From assembly GCA_034509735.1 (NCBI GenBank), contig JACGWO010000005.1, positions 18,279,264-18,343,263 of the forward strand: DNA of 64,000 nucleotides, read 5' to 3'. Made by a program: the position numbers and the translations under genes. The stretch comes from Sesamum alatum. Taxonomy: Eukaryota > Streptophyta > Magnoliopsida > Lamiales > Pedaliaceae. Positions 22,073-34,099 of the stretch are shown one piece after another. The notes below the pieces were generated by a model. It was not told the origin of the DNA, searched no databases, and saw nothing but the letters and a program-made list of their open reading frames with translations. Positions within the stretch are counted from its first letter, which is position 1. The number at the start of each line of letters is the position of its first letter.

Positions 22073-22924
22073 GAGGAGTTGTGGGCACTCCCTCTTCCAA
22101 TGCCCTTTCCCTTGGCAATGCATGCAGACATCATTTGTCTTGAACCGCTGAGAACCATGGGCCTTCCCTTTCCCTTTTCTCGGTCCAACCGGAGCAACAG
22201 GGACGCCTGGAGCGCGAGCAGGGGCCGCAACCGTCTTCCCTTTGCCCTTCTTCCTCTTCCAGCGTCCGGCCCTCTTGCCATTCGCCTTGGAGGTCGAAGC
22301 CTCTCCTATCAATACCACCGGCGCCGACTTGTGGGTCGTTGCCTCGTATTGGACCGGCATGTTCATCAACTCATGAATAGACTTCTTAAGTCCGTTCATG
22401 TTGTAGTTTACAACAAACGGGTCATAGGATGGAGGAAGCGATTGGAGGATCACGTAAATGTACGTGTCATTGTTAAGCCCAGCTTTAAGGTCCTCGAGTT
22501 TCTCCAATAGGGAGAGCATCTTTACCCCATGACTTTGTACAGACGCTCCTTCAGTAAGCTTGGTGCCAAAGAATGCTTTTGTGGCGGCATATCTAATATG
22601 CTTATCTGGAACCGCATAAACCTCGTTCATGCGGAGCATTATGGCGGAGACGTTGTCCAGCCTCTCATACTGCTTCTGGATGTCGTTAGACATCGAAGCC
22701 AGTATGATACTGCGTACTTTCCGGTTGTCCTCATGCCATTTCTCGAACGTCAGACGTTCTTCAGGCGTGGACCCTTCCGGTAAGTCGCTCGGTGGCGGCT
22801 CGTCCAAGACGTAGCCTTGGTTCTCGAAACCGAGGACAATCCTCAGGTTTCTCAGCCAGTCCGAGTAGTTCGTTCCGTTGAATTTGTTAGTCTCGAGAAT
22901 TATGGTTAATGGGTTCTTAGACAT
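22073..22924 (-). pseudogene. Element B gag, cut by the insertion of A
   Basis: Minus-strand frame open from ATG at 22924 to the insertion point, 284 codons, beginning MSKNPLTIILETNKF. It has the copia gag region (YSDWLRNLRIVL, RLDNVSAIM), a basic Lys/Gly-rich stretch (KGKGKTVAAP) and a CCHC knuckle CMHCQGKGHWKREC near its end. No frameshift is seen, unlike in A and C. It ends at CPQLL, where element A interrupts it; the next codons are at 11944 downward. This is the best preserved gag in the window. Confidence 0.94.
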
Positions 22925-24687
22925 ATCTACATTAATGAAAATGTAAAGCAGAAATTAGTAGATGATGGTAATACTATTGTTCAAGTTGAAGACTTGGTCT
23001 TTTAGTCTTTAACCCTCCCACTATTTATACGAAAGTCCACCACTCTCAAGCGGAGTTTCGGAAAATCATTTCCTAGTGGGCTTGGGATCCACAAGCGTAA
23101 TCTCCATGCCCCGCTTTTTCGATTCACATGAAGAAGACCTCGTGGGAGATATCCAATATCATCCTCATCCAATGAGATTCCCAATATATTTTGCCTCACC
23201 TATTCACATGGTTCCGAGGACTCCAAGCGAACCATGTTACTTAGTGTTGGGCCCGATCCATCAACCAAATCATGCCTTAAACTGTCGCCCCCCACGACTC
23301 GTGAGACAGGGAAACAGCAAGCGCAGTCTTTTTGTTCACAACAATTGTGCAACTTTCCCCTAGTCCAAGTGTGCCACGACTCGTGAGACCACACTTGGGT
23401 AGTGGTAGCTTCCTCACCACATTGTTGTGGATGGAAGGCTCGGACAGATGAAAATACCATTTTGATCCAAGTCCGTTATGGGCCTAATATTTAATTTGGT
23501 CCAACCAAATGAGAGTTTAAGTGTGACCAAGACCTCATCACATTATTGTGTTTTAGCATGCATAAATATCCAATATTTGAAGCGATAAATAAATACGCCG
23601 CATGCAGAAAACATAGCATACCCCTGTTAGGATCATCACAAGCCCAACCTATGCGACCCGCTGAGCCCGCAGTGAGTCTATGGTCTGTCTAGGGTGGTCC
23701 TAAATTATTACAATATATAATATACTCATTGTTATTTCAATGGGCCTTGAAGTGCTTCTTGTTTGACGCCTTGATGCTTCTCCTTGGGGTTTCCGACTCT
23801 AATTGCTTGTTAAAATTAAAACCTCACCAATCCTATCTACTCTCATTACAACTGAAAGTAATACATTGGTAATAAAGAAAATAAGCCTTAACATCATGAG
23901 GCTGAAAATACGAGAGATGATAGTCCCAAAAACAAGAGGCACGCAGGCCCCACCCAACAGAAAATAAATGATCATACATTCATCCATACATTAGGTCTAG
24001 GGCTCCTTGTGATCATCCTATGTTGATTCCATCAACACACAACATTATTATTCCAAATAATCATATGCATAAAATCCAATGGATATTCCAAATACCCAAG
24101 TAATGTTCAACATCACAAAAGCATAAACATATAAATAATATGCAAAATTCAAATTTCAAATTTAATGGACATTTTAAACAATGCATCCAATGCATGTATT
24201 AATCCCAAATTAATTAAGCAAATTTAATTCAAGGAATAATCCAATTATTCCAAAATAAAAAATGCAAAAATAACATATTTTCAGAATATTGTGCAAAAAA
24301 TAGAGAAAATTAAATTTTCCGAAAAACGTCGAAATACAGCCCAGCCGTTGTGCCGGCCGGCCACCCGCGCGCACAAGGCAGCGCGCGTGCGCTCTGTGCC
24401 GCGCGCTGGCCTCGCTGGCCGCTGCTGTCCGAACCAATTTTTTTTTTTTTTTCAATACTGTTTCAACACAATAACAGTAACATTCTTCTTAAAATAAGCA
24501 TGCAATTTTTAGATCCAATCTAACAAAATTAAGCATGCCAAAAGTCCATTAAATCCAAACAATTAAATCACCATATTATTCATATATTTATATAATCTAA
24601 CATGCCAATAAAGCCATTAAAAACAAGTAGATCATGCCAAACACATAGATCTATGCCCCTTACATCGAACCGGGCTCTGATACCACT
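22925..24687 (-). other. Leader of element B with primer-binding site
   Basis: Minus-strand noncoding leader. The primer site TGGTATCAGAGCCCGG is at about 24670-24685. A GC-rich island (24345-24430), the CACGAGTCGTG palindrome twice (about 23297 and 23374), and TATAAATAGTGGGAGG (23029-23014) follow toward gag. About 23000-23720 is recognisably homologous to the leaders of A and C although the 3' halves of the LTRs have diverged. Confidence 0.8.
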
Positions 24688-26910
24688 TGAAGGACAAGCG
24701 GATCCGCCCGGGAGCGCGAGCGGAAGCGAGAAAGCGAGAAAATAGTGTGTAAATCTAAATCTAATTTAAATAAACGAATCCCAAGGGGTGTACCCTCGGG
24801 TAATCAATCGGGCATTCAATGTGGGATGTGTAAATATTAGAAACATATATTTAAACACATAGGGCATAGATGTATATTAAATCAATCAAAGCGTAGTAAA
24901 ACCGTTACCTTTGATTGTTTAGCGTATGCTCCCGGCTACTAGCGTTGTTCCTTCTCCGGAATGCTCACGAAATCCAAACGTATGGATTCTCCAAAGGTGA
25001 TCTACACCACACACCGGAAGAAACACATGTTCTTCTTGCTAGAAAAGAACGGGTTTAAGAAGGAATCGGTTTAAGAGAAGAACAATATGAATTAGTGCTC
25101 TCTTAAACTCACTTTGTTCTTCTTCTTGATTCAAAAATCAAGTGAAGAACACAAGTGTGAGAGAGGGAGAGAGGCCGAGAGTTGAGAGAGAGGAGAGGAA
25201 TTTTTGTCTTCTCTTTTTCCTAGAAAAAGATGAATAATGAATGACTTATGCTTGGTGTTGTATATTCTAATATATATACATAATTAATGTGATTATTGGA
25301 ATGTGTCTAGGTTCACCCAAGGATGTCTAGGTTCATTCCATTCAATCTCCATCAATTCTTCAATCAAGCCTACCAAAATTTATGATATGATCAAATCATA
25401 CCAGAAGGGAAGAGCTTGATTGGAGTTGATTTGTCTCTTTCCAAAAGATACAAGTCAACATACCACCTAGCATGAAACATGGCTGATTTTGCTTCCTCCA
25501 AGGGAGCATGTCTGCCATGTTTAATTAAGGGAAGAAGTCCAACTTCTTCCTATTCCAAAATAGGAATTATTTCTCCTCTCGAGTAAAATTTAACGGACTG
25601 GGTTTCATCGTAATCCAATTAAGACGAACCCAACATTAAATCCACTTTAATGTCCATTTAAATTATTCTCATTGATCTTTTAATCCAATTAAAAGATCCA
25701 ACGTCTCAACTTTCATATTTAATCGAAAATCCAATTTACCGATTAAACGAAAGCCCGATACAATATCGGCTCGTCCATCCGATGGACTTTCCCTTAAGTA
25801 ATCCAATTACTTATTTATCCTTCGAGATTGAATCCAAGTAGATCTCTCAACCTCCTCGGTGATTTGTGTGTGACCCTTTAGGTTCACCCTCAGCTAGACT
25901 TTGGCCCTTGTCCCACGAGGGCCCGTTACCATGGGTGGCCGTCTAGCAACGGTCCATGGCACTAGAGACTAGGTGAATTGGCGTGAACATTTAGACGCCG
26001 ATTCCGTACGGGTACGATCCTTCCGTCTACCGTCTCCCGGCCTTAGTCTAGGGTATGGAATTGGGCGTCGGTTCTCATCCTTGACTAGGCGTCTATGCTT
26101 AATACTCGAGACCACGTATGCTTCATTGCGTCAACACAGGAAACCATTCCCTGTTCGACCAACCACTGTGGCCACAACTTCAAACAGCATGAACGTGTCT
26201 CCGAGTGCATAGGAGATACCTCTGTCACATACTGACAGGGGACGGATCCTCTTCTTGGAATCCACCGTCCTCGCTACACATTCCGACTGCACTGGACAAG
26301 GCTTATGATAATCATCTTATAGAATGATTACCTCTTGCCAGATCCAAGATAAAACCGTCATGTGCACGCGACTGTCATGATCCCTCAAGTGTGAGGATTA
26401 CTCCCGTACTATCGAAACCGGGGAAAACCAATCATACCGACCAAGCCTCCAAGGCTTCCATATGATGATCCCCGCGAGTCAATCCAGTCGGCTCGACCCC
26501 AGTCGACCAACCCATCAAGATCGTGTAGGCGTCCCACGCCTGTCGCTGATGAAACACGGCACTCATCCAATGAACACGACTCTTGACGCAAGTCTCAATA
26601 GGACTCTCGATGCCCTGTCTCGAGGTCCTCGACTTGGAACGTTTCAAACCCAACTCTCAATCAGTTGGTTTCATGACCACCATCCAATGCGTGGCCCAAC
26701 TGCACGAGTTGTTAACCATGGTCTGTAGACTTTGTTGCGATATAAGTTAAACACCGTTTTAACAAATGTGAAATGAGCGCAACAAAGTAAACACCAGAAG
26801 TGACAAATACTCATTTTATTTATCACATAATAATATTACATTTACATCGAGTTGTATAATAGGTTACAAATCGCCAAACCTATTAGCTTTTCTGGTCACC
26901 TATTCTAACA
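24688..26910 (-). repeat. 5' LTR of element B
   Basis: 2223-bp LTR beginning (minus strand) TGTTAGAATAGG at 26910 and ending CTTGTCCTTCA at 24688, next to the primer site. The target duplication CTTTT follows at 26911-26915. It has no hAT insertion at the site occupied in the 3' LTR. A TATATATA stretch near 25270 followed by AG/CT-rich sequence may be its promoter. Confidence 0.93.
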
Positions 26911-26915
26911 CTTTT

Positions 26916-27439
26916 TACATCGAAATTAACGGATTGGAATCTTAATACTAATAACCTTTATGTCTTGGCTTAAAGATTACGATCGAGGCTCCATGAGCGA
27001 GTTTGAAGTTGTGGATCCGAGCCTCACAAAACGTATGGGTGTTTGTACCACTTTATGTGACATTGTAACTTGTAATTATTTCATAATTGTTTTTGGTTAT
27101 ATTTTAGGGCGAAAAGCCCTGTCAAGCACTAGTGGCAGATAGAGTTTGGTCCTCATTTTTTTCCAATACACCCCTTCCCCCCCCCCCCCCCCCCCCCCCC
27201 CCCTCCCAAAAAAAAAAATGCCACCTTTTATAATTCTTACCAACAAAAAGAAAAAAAAACACCCCAAAACTCTCATCTTATTTTATAATCCTTCTTGTAT
27301 TTTGTTGCTAAGAGTTTAGGGCAAACAAAAAATTTATAGGGCACCCTCGTCTCACCTACCAAGTAATTCTCCATAGTTCATAGAGAGCAATGTATTGTAA
27401 CATAGGAGGTTGTCTAGTAAGGATAAGTTGTTGAATTTG
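26916..27439. other. Intergenic stretch with a 27-base C run
   Basis: This was joined to 6010 before element B inserted. No gene is supported. It contains 27 consecutive C residues (27177-27203) followed closely by an A run. Long homopolymers like this are prone to sequencing length error. Confidence 0.6.
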
Positions 27440-28541
27440 TTTCAATATTAGAAACTCTAGCTGATTCGGTTCCCTATGCTGGTACTGATATCATCGTAGA
27501 TTGCCTTCTTGCCATAGATGATAGATGAGTGATGCGAAATAAGGCTCTATATGCTGCATTTACAACATGTTTTCCTCTCATCTCACAACGCCCCAACCTA
27601 TACCTTACTGCCAATCTTGCATAGCCTAGCAAAATCTTACTCATTGATGCAAAATTCAGACACATGCAGCTAAATAAGGTAGTTGAAGAAAATGTGCTGA
27701 TGAGTTTCTAGGGCCTATGTGCTACACAAAATAAATCGTCCATCTATGTGATTGAACCAAGGTTTATCTAATGTGGACAATCGTTCATGAATAGCCAACC
27801 ACATACTAAAATTATTTCCTGAAATCTTTATCGGGCCAGCTAATAAAGTGTGCCACAGAACAATCTGTGCCTCAGGCTGGAATAGTTTCAATGACTGGAG
27901 ACGGTAAATGATTGCGTAGACGATCTCCATTCTATGTGGTCATTACCTTGCCATATTTTTGGAAACACTCGTGTAATATCAGCAATCTAAGATGTTCGTC
28001 GTGTAGGCCATTGCCTTGCTCCGTTCATAATAACCACAGAAAGCTTGGCTGCCATAAGGAGACTTGTGAGCCTTGGCCCATTAGGGTGTGTATGTAGCAA
28101 AACACCACGTCCATGCCATATGTCTTGCCATATGTACAACTTATTTCCTATGCCAACCTTAAGTTCCAGCGCTGGGATAATAGTCTGCCAGATCATGAGC
28201 ATTGTTTTCCACCCCCATGAGCCACTTCGCAATTTTATAATCCATATGGTGTTTGATTTCAACCTGTTTTTTCTAATCCAATCAGCCCAGATACAAATAG
28301 TTTCAGAGCCAAATATTTCCGACAGTTGTCTGCTCACAAATGCTTTATTTAGGGGAAGGATAGGTGTTATTCCGAGGCCACCTTGTTGGGTAAGGGGATA
28401 CACTTGACTCCATACGACTTTGGCTGCACCAAATGACATATGACCTTGCTATAAGAATCTCCTCATCTTTTTTTCAACCTCCTCAATGACCCCATTAGGT
28501 GAAATAAAAGTGGTGAACAATATATATGCATTGAGGAGAGT
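27440..28541 (-). pseudogene. LINE ORF2 fragment: C-terminal region
   Basis: Minus-strand C-terminal part of a plant LINE polyprotein. Recognisable pieces are AAKVVWSQVYPLTQQGGLGI and GSWGWKTMLM (28439-27987), then WHTLLAGPIKI and FSMWLAIHERLSTLDKPW (27930-27715), typical of the zinc-binding reverse transcriptase tail (zf-RVT). The last piece (27665-27474) has RGKHVVNAAYRALF. Stops and frameshifts separate them. The upstream part of the same ORF is at 35676-36295, on the other side of the CACTA insertion. The exact 3' end and tail are not clear. Confidence 0.85.
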
Positions 28542-28559
28542 AACTACAAGAAAACAAGG

Positions 28560-29180
28560 CAGATACTACGAAAAATATTGCAACGAAATTAATTCCGTAG
28601 CTAATGAGATGGACTAGCAATGGATATTCCATAGCAAATAGTGTATTACAATTATCCCAAAAAATGAGGTATGTTGGCAACGGAATGGCTACAAATATTA
28701 AAATTCTGTACCTAGTGAAATGGACTAACAACGGATATTCTATAGCAAATTATATATTGAAAATATCTAAAGAATATGAGGTACATAGGCAACGGAATGG
28801 CTACAAATATTGCAACAAAGTATGCGTTAGTTCAAATTTTATTGCTTACACAATAAATTAGCTACGATCCTTTCGTAGAAAACATAAACTGAAAGATAAA
28901 TGAAATAATAAAATACTTTAATTATAAATTAGCTACAAAGTTTGCTATAAATGTAAATCAATATTTTACATGTTATCAGAAATTGCAACGCCATAATGTT
29001 CTGTTACTATTTCTGTTGCTAGTACAAGGGATTAGCTACAAATTTTTGCCTAGCAAAATAAATAGGAAAAAAAGTATATATAATATATTAACTACAAACT
29101 AGCTACAGAATTTGATGTCGCAACACTTACACTTTTGTCACCAATCTCCTTTGCTAGTGCAACGACTTAGTTACACAATT
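28560..29180. repeat. Left subterminal repeats of the CACTA element
   Basis: Many degenerate copies of AACGGATATTCYATAGCAAA, GGCAACGGAATGGCTACAAA and TAGCTACAAA/TTGCGTAGG, in both orientations. These usually serve as binding sites for the element's own DNA-binding protein. ORFs here are not genes. Confidence 0.75.
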
Positions 29181-29536
29181 TTGCGTAGGAAATATATTTA
29201 GAAATAAAAATTATATAATATCTTAATCACCGACTAGGAATGAAGAGTTTGATAAATATTTCGAGTTCATATATATCTAAATTAATTTACAAGTAGAAGT
29301 TATAATAGAGTTTATACATATATATATATATATGTGATTATATTTTGCAATTCTTATGTTGGTGGAATAGATTAACTATCAATATTTTGAAAAAGGTAAT
29401 AAAGTTAAAAAAAAAAAAAAATAACTAGATACCTTTAATACAAACCCGACCAGTATGAATTTTTTTTATGGATTTCAAGTTTATAGTTTCACTAGTATTT
29501 AAATTTTTTAATTTAAGTGCATAGTTATTATAATTT

Positions 29537-29861
29537 GAGAAAATCGCATTTTGGGTTTCAGATGTTAAGGTCTTTTTTAATTTAGTCCCATTTGTTACGA
29601 TTTTTTTCATACTGCATCCCATAAGTTGAAATTTTTCTCAATTTTTGTCCCGATATGCATTTTTCGTCCAATAATTAATGGAGCAGTTAGTAGCCTCACG
29701 TGCATTTTCATACATTTTTCATTAATTGTTGGACGAAAAATGTACGTGAGGACTAACATTAAGAAAATTTTCAACTTATTGGATGCAATGTCAGAAAATC
29801 TTAACAAATTGAACTAATTTGAAAAAGGCCCTAACATATGGGTCACAAATGCAATTGTCCC
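29537..29861. mobile_element. Mutator-type MITE (325 bp) inside the CACTA element
   Basis: The element is almost wholly an inverted repeat. The left half (cgcattttgggtttcagatg...) pairs with the complement of the right half (...cacaaatgcaattgtccc), with the centre near 29690-29740 around CGTCCAATAATTAATG. A perfect 9-bp target duplication TTATAATTT (29528-29536 and 29862-29870) identifies the Mutator superfamily. No coding capacity. Short mirrored ORFs on the two strands arise from the inverted repeat. Confidence 0.92.
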
Positions 29862-29870
29862 TTATAATTT

Positions 29871-31199
29871 CTGTTGCCAGTGCAATGAATTCAACTATAC
29901 GTTTAATTTTGTAATTAACCTTAACAAAATACCAAATATGGACATTATTTGGGTCTGAATTTATGATATACTAAAATACATCCAATTTATTTATTTTAAA
30001 ATATTTATATGGCTTATATGTAGAGAATCTCAATGATATGATAAATCTGTGTTAAGTCCCAATTATTTATATAATTTAATACACTTTTGCATAAAAATAC
30101 AATTTTATTATTTCTATTTTTTGAAAATCTATCAGCTCACTTATTTTAGAAATATTGAAAGAATAATCTAATTAGTAATATACTTTGTTATTGGCAAGAA
30201 CCACTAACAAAATAATATGCAAAAACTTGTCACTAAATACAACTAGTAGCATATCTATAGTTATGATCTACGTACTGACAACAAATAATTGTGATCACTA
30301 TAATATATAATTAATTGTATTTAGTAATAACTTTTTTAATTAATAAATATATGGTGACAAAACAGAAAATATATACTTAATATATATTTTTAGTGACCAC
30401 TTTAAAATTATCACTTAATATTTTATCACTAGTATCATATTTTCTTGTATGAAAATTAAAACACTTTATTTTTTGTACATAATCTAAAGTATCAAGTAAT
30501 ACCCATCTTTTTTAATTAGGTCATATGATAATTAAATATCTACTTCTATAGTAGTTTTTTTAAAAAAGTTTAAAGTCTCACGAATGTGGGTGTATATATA
30601 CTTCTATAGTATTTTTTTTTTTTTTTTGTTGATCTTATTTAAACGTATTCGTTAAATTGAATGCACCAATATAGTGAATTAATTTTGAATGATATAATGA
30701 ATCGCATACATAAAAATTCTAGCAAAATTAATAGACATGACCAAATCTTATTTTGTATTTGATTAACAAATATGGCTAAAATTAGCAGATATTATCTTAA
30801 CAAAAGGAATGCAATAAAAAAAATTCAAAAAATTTGATTATTTAACAAAAATAATTATTAACCTTTACTTAATCAAATCACATATAATGGGCAAGAGAAT
30901 TAGAAAGGAATATAGGACAAATGACAAGGCCACACATTTGGAAAGTATGTGAATAGTGGAAAGATCATTTGAGAGCAACTCTTATGGCTTTGCTAATTTT
31001 GATTTGGCTCTACAGATTCGGCTCTCAATTCTAAAATTCACAGAAAACACTTATGGGTTTGGAGGCTCTACAATTCACATACTAAGAACACTTACGGGTT
31101 TGGAGGCTCTACAATTCTAAAATTCACAGAAGAATACTTATGGGTTTGGAGAAAATAATCAAGTATTTAATCGCATTTTGATGTTCATCGTCGGAAAAA
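29871..31199. other. AT-rich CACTA interior with a short tandem repeat
   Basis: Mostly AT-rich noncoding DNA. Between about 31030 and 31150 there are three imperfect direct copies of a ~45-base unit containing ACTTAYGGGTTTGGAGGCTC. A TTTTTTTTT run lies near 30610. No gene seen. Confidence 0.55.
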
Positions 31200-31265
31200 T
31201 TTGCAAGGTTAGTTTAGTTTTACTACTTCTTTATAATAATATTAGTTGCTTTCTTTGTATGATAT

Positions 31266-31478
31266 TTGATTACTAACGGAATAAATTTTGGTATAAAATT
31301 ACTAGTTTCTCAAGTATTTGAAAGCAAATTCAACGAGGAACTTTTCACACTTGTGGAGCGATTTCAACCGAGACTTGAAAGTAAATTGGATTACACGAGT
31401 TTATTTCCGGAAATTTGGATTAAGGTTAGTTGTTTTTTTCTTCCTTTTTTTTTTGGCGATTTACTATACTATTTTTAA
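31266..31478 (+). other. Possible captured exon within the CACTA element
   Basis: A short open stretch (about 60 codons) whose first part, FNEELFTLVERFQPRLESKL, looks protein-like, with an amphipathic helix-type pattern and balanced codon use. It ends in a possible splice donor (GATTAAG|GTTAGT near 31422). I do not recognise the family. It could be a host exon captured by the transposon or part of the element's own gene. The residues after the donor look like intron. Confidence 0.35.
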
Positions 31479-31479
31479 G

Positions 31480-32960
31480 AATGTATAGTTGTTTTGTTTT
31501 GCATGTTGTTTGAATCTTTGATTGTTTACTTTTGGTGTGTTTCATTGATTTTATATTAATTGTGATTGTTAATGGGAATTATTTTGTCTTCTGTCGATGT
31601 AGTTATTAATCTACTTTTGTGATAATTATTGGTGAATTATAAATTTATAAATCCCCCCTCATAGTATTTTAGATCACCAATTTTATTTAGTGAGATGGAA
31701 ATCGTACGCATTCTCTGCGCATATATAAAAAATAAGACCGAGCTTGTTGAGTTGAGGGGCATAGGGTAGATTTGGTTTGTGATTTCTTCTCCGAAGTCAT
31801 ACTAGGTTGAAGCAATAGTAGTAGTAAGAGGCTTTGATTTGTAAATATTGTTTGGATGCAAAGGCTAAGTAGAATTGGTTGTATTTTTTTGTTTGAGATG
31901 TTAAAATCTTTGTTGGATAAAGTATATTATCTCTTTGTTGGATAAAATCATTCCCTGCACATAGTTGTCTTTTTTTTACTTCACAAATCTGCATCTTCAT
32001 GAATATGACTAATATGTGGTCGGTGCTTATTTTTTCTTGCTAAATATTATTTTATTGCACTGTTAAAAAAAATGAGCCACATTTTCTAAAAAGTTAGCAT
32101 AACAATTCGAAATTTTATAAGTAATTATCTCCAAAGTCCAAATCATCCTTGAGCAATTTCATACAGAAATTGACACTCTCCTCAAAGTAGGAAATCCCAT
32201 AACTAGCTTCTTTTAATTATTATTTGAATTTGATTATTATTTGATTTAAAAATATTTCAATAAACCTTAACCACAAACTATAATAAATAAATTTTATTTT
32301 AAAATATATAACGATTAGAAAATTTTTTTATACAAATAATAAATTAGTTTTTAAGTTATAATTATTTGTATTTGAGATCAATTTTAACATATTTTTACTT
32401 TTTTAAAATTAAAATAATATTTGGTTTGGAAATATTTATATACACTTTGAACATAAAGTATAATAAATAAAATTTAAGTTTTTTGAAAATAAAAGTATTA
32501 GAGAAATTTTAATCTTATATCAATTATATATTAGTTTTTAAATTATAATTATTTTTTATGATATATTTTGACCTCTTTTATTATTTTTTTTTAAAATTAG
32601 TTTATTATTTGATCCACCTAAAATTTTATTGATTTTGACCATAAATTTTGAAAATAAAAGTGTCACAGGGCATGTTTGTTGGGACCTAAAAAAAATATTT
32701 AGCCCCAAGATTGTATATAACAATTAAAAGCAGATAGAGTGGGATTCATAGATTATGGTTTATGAGTAGGATTGGGGCAATGAAGAGTAAATGTAGCGAC
32801 ATTAAACCTCTTTTATTCGCATGTAATTTCACAATAATTAAGTGAAATTAAAAATCAAATGAAATTTAGCCTTATCGTTTCAAACGCTTTCAATAGTTAA
32901 CTGAGTAATTGATGTCTTTCATATGTAACACATGAAGTCAAAATAATTTCTTCAAATCGA
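31480..32960. other. AT-rich CACTA interior, no gene
   Basis: About 1.5 kb of AT-rich sequence with homopolymer runs and no supported ORF. It probably represents 5' untranslated or intronic sequence upstream of the transposase-associated exon, or degenerate spacer. Confidence 0.5.
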
Positions 32961-32966
32961 GGATGG

Positions 32967-33497
32967 ATGTTGCATCGCAGAGATGAACATGGACAAATTA
33001 GAGATGAATTCAGAATTGGAGTCATTCAATTCTTGGATTTTGCATTTTCCCATGAGGACTGCGTATTTGATGGGAAAATAAAATGTCCATGTTCAAAATG
33101 TATTAATAGTAATATATTGGTCCGCGATCAAGTTCATTTTCACCTTCATAAAAACGGGTTCATGCGAGGTTATAACAAGTGGATTCTACATGGAGAAGCG
33201 TACGAAACTGTTTTCAATACCCTTCTTGATGAACATACGTTCATATATGAACAATCGCCTGAAAGAACAAATGATGAACATTCTCATATGAGAGAATTGG
33301 TAATGGATCTTGGAGAGGCCATGGACCTAAATGGTTGGGTGAGAGCATTTGGAATAAGTTGTGTGAAGATTATTGGAGTAAAGATAAATTTCAAAGATCA
33401 TCAGAAGTTGGAAAAAAAATAGGACAACTCCAAATGATGGTTCAATATCAACACATACTGGTGGTTCGAAACCTTCTGCAGCCTATAAGGAGGATAT
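32967..33497 (+). pseudogene. CACTA gene exon: transposase-associated domain fused to Transposase_24 part
   Basis: The first ~110 codons (LHRRDEHGQIRDEFRIGVIQ, FLDFAFSHEDCVFDGKIKCP, CSKCIN, HLHKNGFMRGYNKWILHGE) match the transposase-associated domain normally found at the N-terminus of the large CACTA transposase. Near 33338 the good reading switches by one frame to WNKLCEDYWSKDKFQRSS and HTGGSKPSAAY, which belongs to the Transposase_24 (plant transposase, Ptta/En/Spm) family. The whole catalytic tnp2 region normally lying between them is missing, so the exon is an internal-deletion fusion, out of frame. A splice donor (ATATG|GTAAAT) follows at 33498. Confidence 0.75.
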
Positions 33498-33611
33498 GGT
33501 AAATTTTGCACTTTATGATTTATATTCATTTGTAGGATGTTTACATCAATAGAATATTTAATATACTTGGTACATCTTTCTCATATTTTTGGATAATCTA
33601 TTTTTGTGCAG

Positions 33612-33719
33612 CAAAGAGAATATAATCGTGAAGTTTCAGATATTGAACTTTATGATCGTACTCACAGAGGAAATAAAGGTACAGGTGAATTCTCTTGCGA
33701 TAAGGCTAAAAAAGTGCGG
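33612..33719 (+). pseudogene. CACTA Transposase_24-like gene, middle exon
   Basis: Open stretch reading QREYNREVSDIELYDRTHRG, then NKGTGEFSCDKAKKV, bounded by an acceptor (TGCAG, ending 33611) and a donor (GTAAGT from 33720). The pattern of a short Glu/Arg stretch with a THxxxxG motif is seen at this place in Transposase_24 proteins. Intron phases connect it to the exons on both sides. Confidence 0.65.
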
Positions 33720-34099
33720 GTAAGTTTTACTTACCTTTTTATTTCTATTTGTTTTGATAATTTATTTGAAGAAATTTAGAATAATTACGAGTGAATGGTG
33801 TGTTAGTGGTTTACTTTATTTAAATTTGCAATATTATTTCTTTACTTTATCCTGATTGAGGTTCGTTAGATTTTGATTATTTTGGTTGTTTTTTGGATAT
33901 AGTGGAATTTGACATTAAATGTTATTTTATTTCTCTATTTGGTGACTTATGAAAAATTCGAATTACATTTCCTAAGTTTGTGTTGATGTGGTGTCTGTGT
34001 ATGAATTTAAATTTTTAATTGGGTGAATATTTAGGAAATGAATTTTAAAAGGTGTTTGTTGTGTATATTGATTATAAAGTTGTCATATTTATTTTTTAG

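Larger units (their letters stand above)
6016..26910 (-). mobile_element. Copia element B, full length, interrupted by element A
   Basis: This is a complete Ty1/copia retrotransposon on the minus strand: 5' LTR 24688-26910, tRNA-Met primer site, 1.8-kb leader, gag (22924-22073), pol (11944-8870), polypurine tract and 3' LTR (8855-6016). The flanking 5-bp target duplication CTTTT (6011-6015 and 26911-26915) is perfect. Element A (11945-22072) sits between the gag zinc knuckle and the protease with its own duplication GAGGA, and a hAT-type element sits in the 3' LTR. Without these, B is about 10.1 kb. Premature stops and a frameshift in pol disable it. The reverse transcriptase resembles the Tork/TAR-type branch of copia, by inference. 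Confidence 0.93.

Noticed and set aside
26960..27142. 60-codon ORF right of element B
   Set aside because: Too short, hydrophobic C-terminus from AT-rich DNA, no recognisable motif; kept only as intergenic sequence.
27177..27203. 27-base C run as a possible functional G-quadruplex
   Set aside because: A pure homopolymer next to an A run in intergenic DNA; its length may be inaccurate and nothing nearby suggests function.
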